Shown here piece by piece: positions 63,147 to 64,000 of a DNA stretch of 64,000 nt (positions are counted from its first letter, which is position 1; every line of letters begins with the position of its first letter). The stretch is from assembly GCF_918697865.1 (NCBI RefSeq), contig NZ_CAKKMV010000006.1:186001-250000 (forward strand), in the 5' to 3' direction. The notes under the pieces were generated by a model. That model had not been told where the DNA came from, ran no database searches, and saw nothing but the letters and a program-made list of their open reading frames with translations. A program made the position numbers and the translations under genes. Source of the DNA: Massilia sp. Bi118 (lineage in GTDB: Bacteria; Pseudomonadota; Gammaproteobacteria; Burkholderiales; Burkholderiaceae_D).

Positions 63147-63767
63147 ATGACGATCCGACCTTCCTCCGCCTTGGCGCTCGCTCTCTCCCTGCTGCTGTTC
63201 GCCGCCGTTCCCGCTTCGGCCCAGTCCCTCGCCGACGTCGAACGAAGCATCGTCCCCGTGTCCGCCTGGGGCGGCACCCCGGCCGATCCCGCACTGGCGC
63301 ATCGCCAGACGATCACCCACATCACCCTGCACCACCAGGGCGAGACCTACAAGCCGGGCACCGATCCGCAGCAGTACCTGCGCAACCTGCAAAAATGGTC
63401 GCGCGGGACCAAGCACTGGCTGGACATCCCCTACCACTACATCATCGACCTCGACGGCAAGATCTTCGAAGGCCGCAAGATCGACTACGCCGGCGACACC
63501 AATACCGAATACGACCCGACCGGGCACGCGCTGATCGAGGTGGTCGGGAATTTCGAGGAAGTCGAGCCGAACCAGCAGCAGCTGGATGCCGTCGTACGGC
63601 TCATGGCGCTGCTGGCGAAGAAATACGATGTGGGCCTGGATCACATCGCCAGCCACCGCGATTTTTCGAAGCAGACGGTCTGCCCCGGCGCCAACCTGTA
63701 CCGCTACGTACAGGATGGCTATTTCAGGCACAAGGTGGCGTTGCGGCTGGCGCAGGAACAAAAATAG
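63147..63767 (+). CDS. Exported N-acetylmuramoyl-L-alanine amidase family protein
   Basis: 206 residues. The signal peptide is LALALSLLLFAAVPASAQ. The Amidase_2/PGRP fold contains THITLHHQGETYKPG (first zinc His), HWLDIPYHYIIDLDGKIFEGR and the second half of the zinc site in ASHRDFSKQTVCPGANLY (His and Cys). It should cut the stem peptide from muramic acid in the periplasm, in wall recycling or remodelling. No wall-binding domain is present. Confidence 0.88.
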   Translation: MTIRPSSALALALSLLLFAAVPASAQSLADVERSIVPVSAWGGTPADPALAHRQTITHITLHHQGETYKPGTDPQQYLRNLQKWSRGTKHWLDIPYHYIIDLDGKIFEGRKIDYAGDTNTEYDPTGHALIEVVGNFEEVEPNQQQLDAVVRLMALLAKKYDVGLDHIASHRDFSKQTVCPGANLYRYVQDGYFRHKVALRLAQEQK

Positions 63768-63792
63768 AAGCGGGCTGCAGCAGCAGCCACGA

Positions 63793-64000
63793 TCACGGCA
63801 GCTTCACACCCTTGAGTTCGCGCCCGCCCTGGGCCAGCACGATCTGCCCCGGGTTGGCGTCGTCGAAGCGCAGTTCCGCATCCACGGTATTCGAAAAGAA
63901 GGTCTTGTCGTTCAGCGCGAACACTTCGACCTTGCCCTGGCCGCTGGCCTGGGTCCAGTAGCGGTCGCCATCGCGGGTGAGCTCGATTACGAAGGTCGGC
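63793..64000 (-). CDS. C-terminus of a DUF3471-like protein (cut by window edge)
   Basis: The minus-strand frame enters from the right edge and stops at 63793. The 69 visible residues include FVIELTRDGDRYWTQASGQG, KVEVFALNDKTFFS and IVLAQGGRELKGVKLP, the small beta domain that follows serine beta-lactamase-like (class C) hydrolases. The catalytic part, if present, lies beyond the window. Confidence 0.6.
   Translation of the reverse strand, partial: PTFVIELTRDGDRYWTQASGQGKVEVFALNDKTFFSNTVDAELRFDDANPGQIVLAQGGRELKGVKLP

Overview
The window is a dense, high-GC chromosomal segment from a betaproteobacterium. The best match is the family Oxalobacteraceae (Massilia/Janthinobacterium/Telluria type). 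I infer this from recalled protein families and gene style, not from a database search: phaA-phaB, hemA-prfA-dsbB-prmC, E. coli-type gshA, minCDE plus slmA, a fused pabB-pabC, and a PEP-CTERM protein. No gene-free stretch exceeds 300 bases, and there is no prophage, CRISPR array or complete insertion sequence. Both ends cut through genes: fadH on the left and a DUF3471-like C-terminus on the right.

Layout. 1-7.6 kb (minus strand): partial 2,4-dienoyl-CoA reductase, then pip-DUF2721-hypothetical, a PLP amino-acid deaminase with a DUF2750 gene, an AAA ATPase, and phaA-phaB for polyhydroxybutyrate. 7.9-9.8 kb: minCDE. 9.8-11.3 kb: a small unknown protein and an orphan OmpR-type regulator. 11.3-20.5 kb (plus): hemA, prfA, dsbB, prmC, a DUF885 peptidase, gshA, a deacetylase-like protein that lacks key active-site residues, and a GNAT. 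20.5-23 kb (minus): an MHS-type transporter and a HAF-repeat PEP-CTERM protein. 23.1-32.8 kb: a two-component system (short-loop sensor kinase plus NtrC-type regulator) divergent from a four-gene adaptor/ATPase/FtsX-permease operon. A consensus sigma-54 promoter and a TGTCCG/CGGACA palindrome lie between them. 32.8-44.7 kb: FKBP lipoprotein, kup, a beta-propeller/haem protein resembling hydrazine synthase alpha divergent from a propeller lipoprotein, rarD, ettA, a REP-associated transposase (RAYT), a small barrel porin, alkB and a small SUOX-fold protein. 44.7-49.8 kb (minus): a compact run from aminopeptidase P through mgtC, DUF924 and DUF2520 to a MAPEG gene broken by an amber codon. 50-54.8 kb: a purine phosphoribosyltransferase, a nitronate-monooxygenase-like protein, a hotdog-DUF1289-MBL operon, a PHB-depolymerase-family esterase and a CWC protein. 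54.9-64 kb: argB, tRNA-Thr, tRNA-Asp with a duplicated 3' end, a TraB/GumN protein, a HAD nucleotidase, slmA-pabBC, DUF6058, glutathione peroxidase, a CoA-binding protein with ppk2, and an amidase.

Three families of interspersed repeats are visible: three BIME-like pairs built on GTCATTCCCGCG; the GGGGTCAGAGCAC palindromes at two loci, one of them 2 kb from the RAYT gene; and one GCGTCCAACAAA-type element. The most coherent candidate system is the sigma-54-controlled efflux module at 23.1-32.8 kb. Its kinase has almost no extracytoplasmic loop and sits beside FtsX-type permeases, an arrangement that recalls the Bce modules of Gram-positive bacteria.
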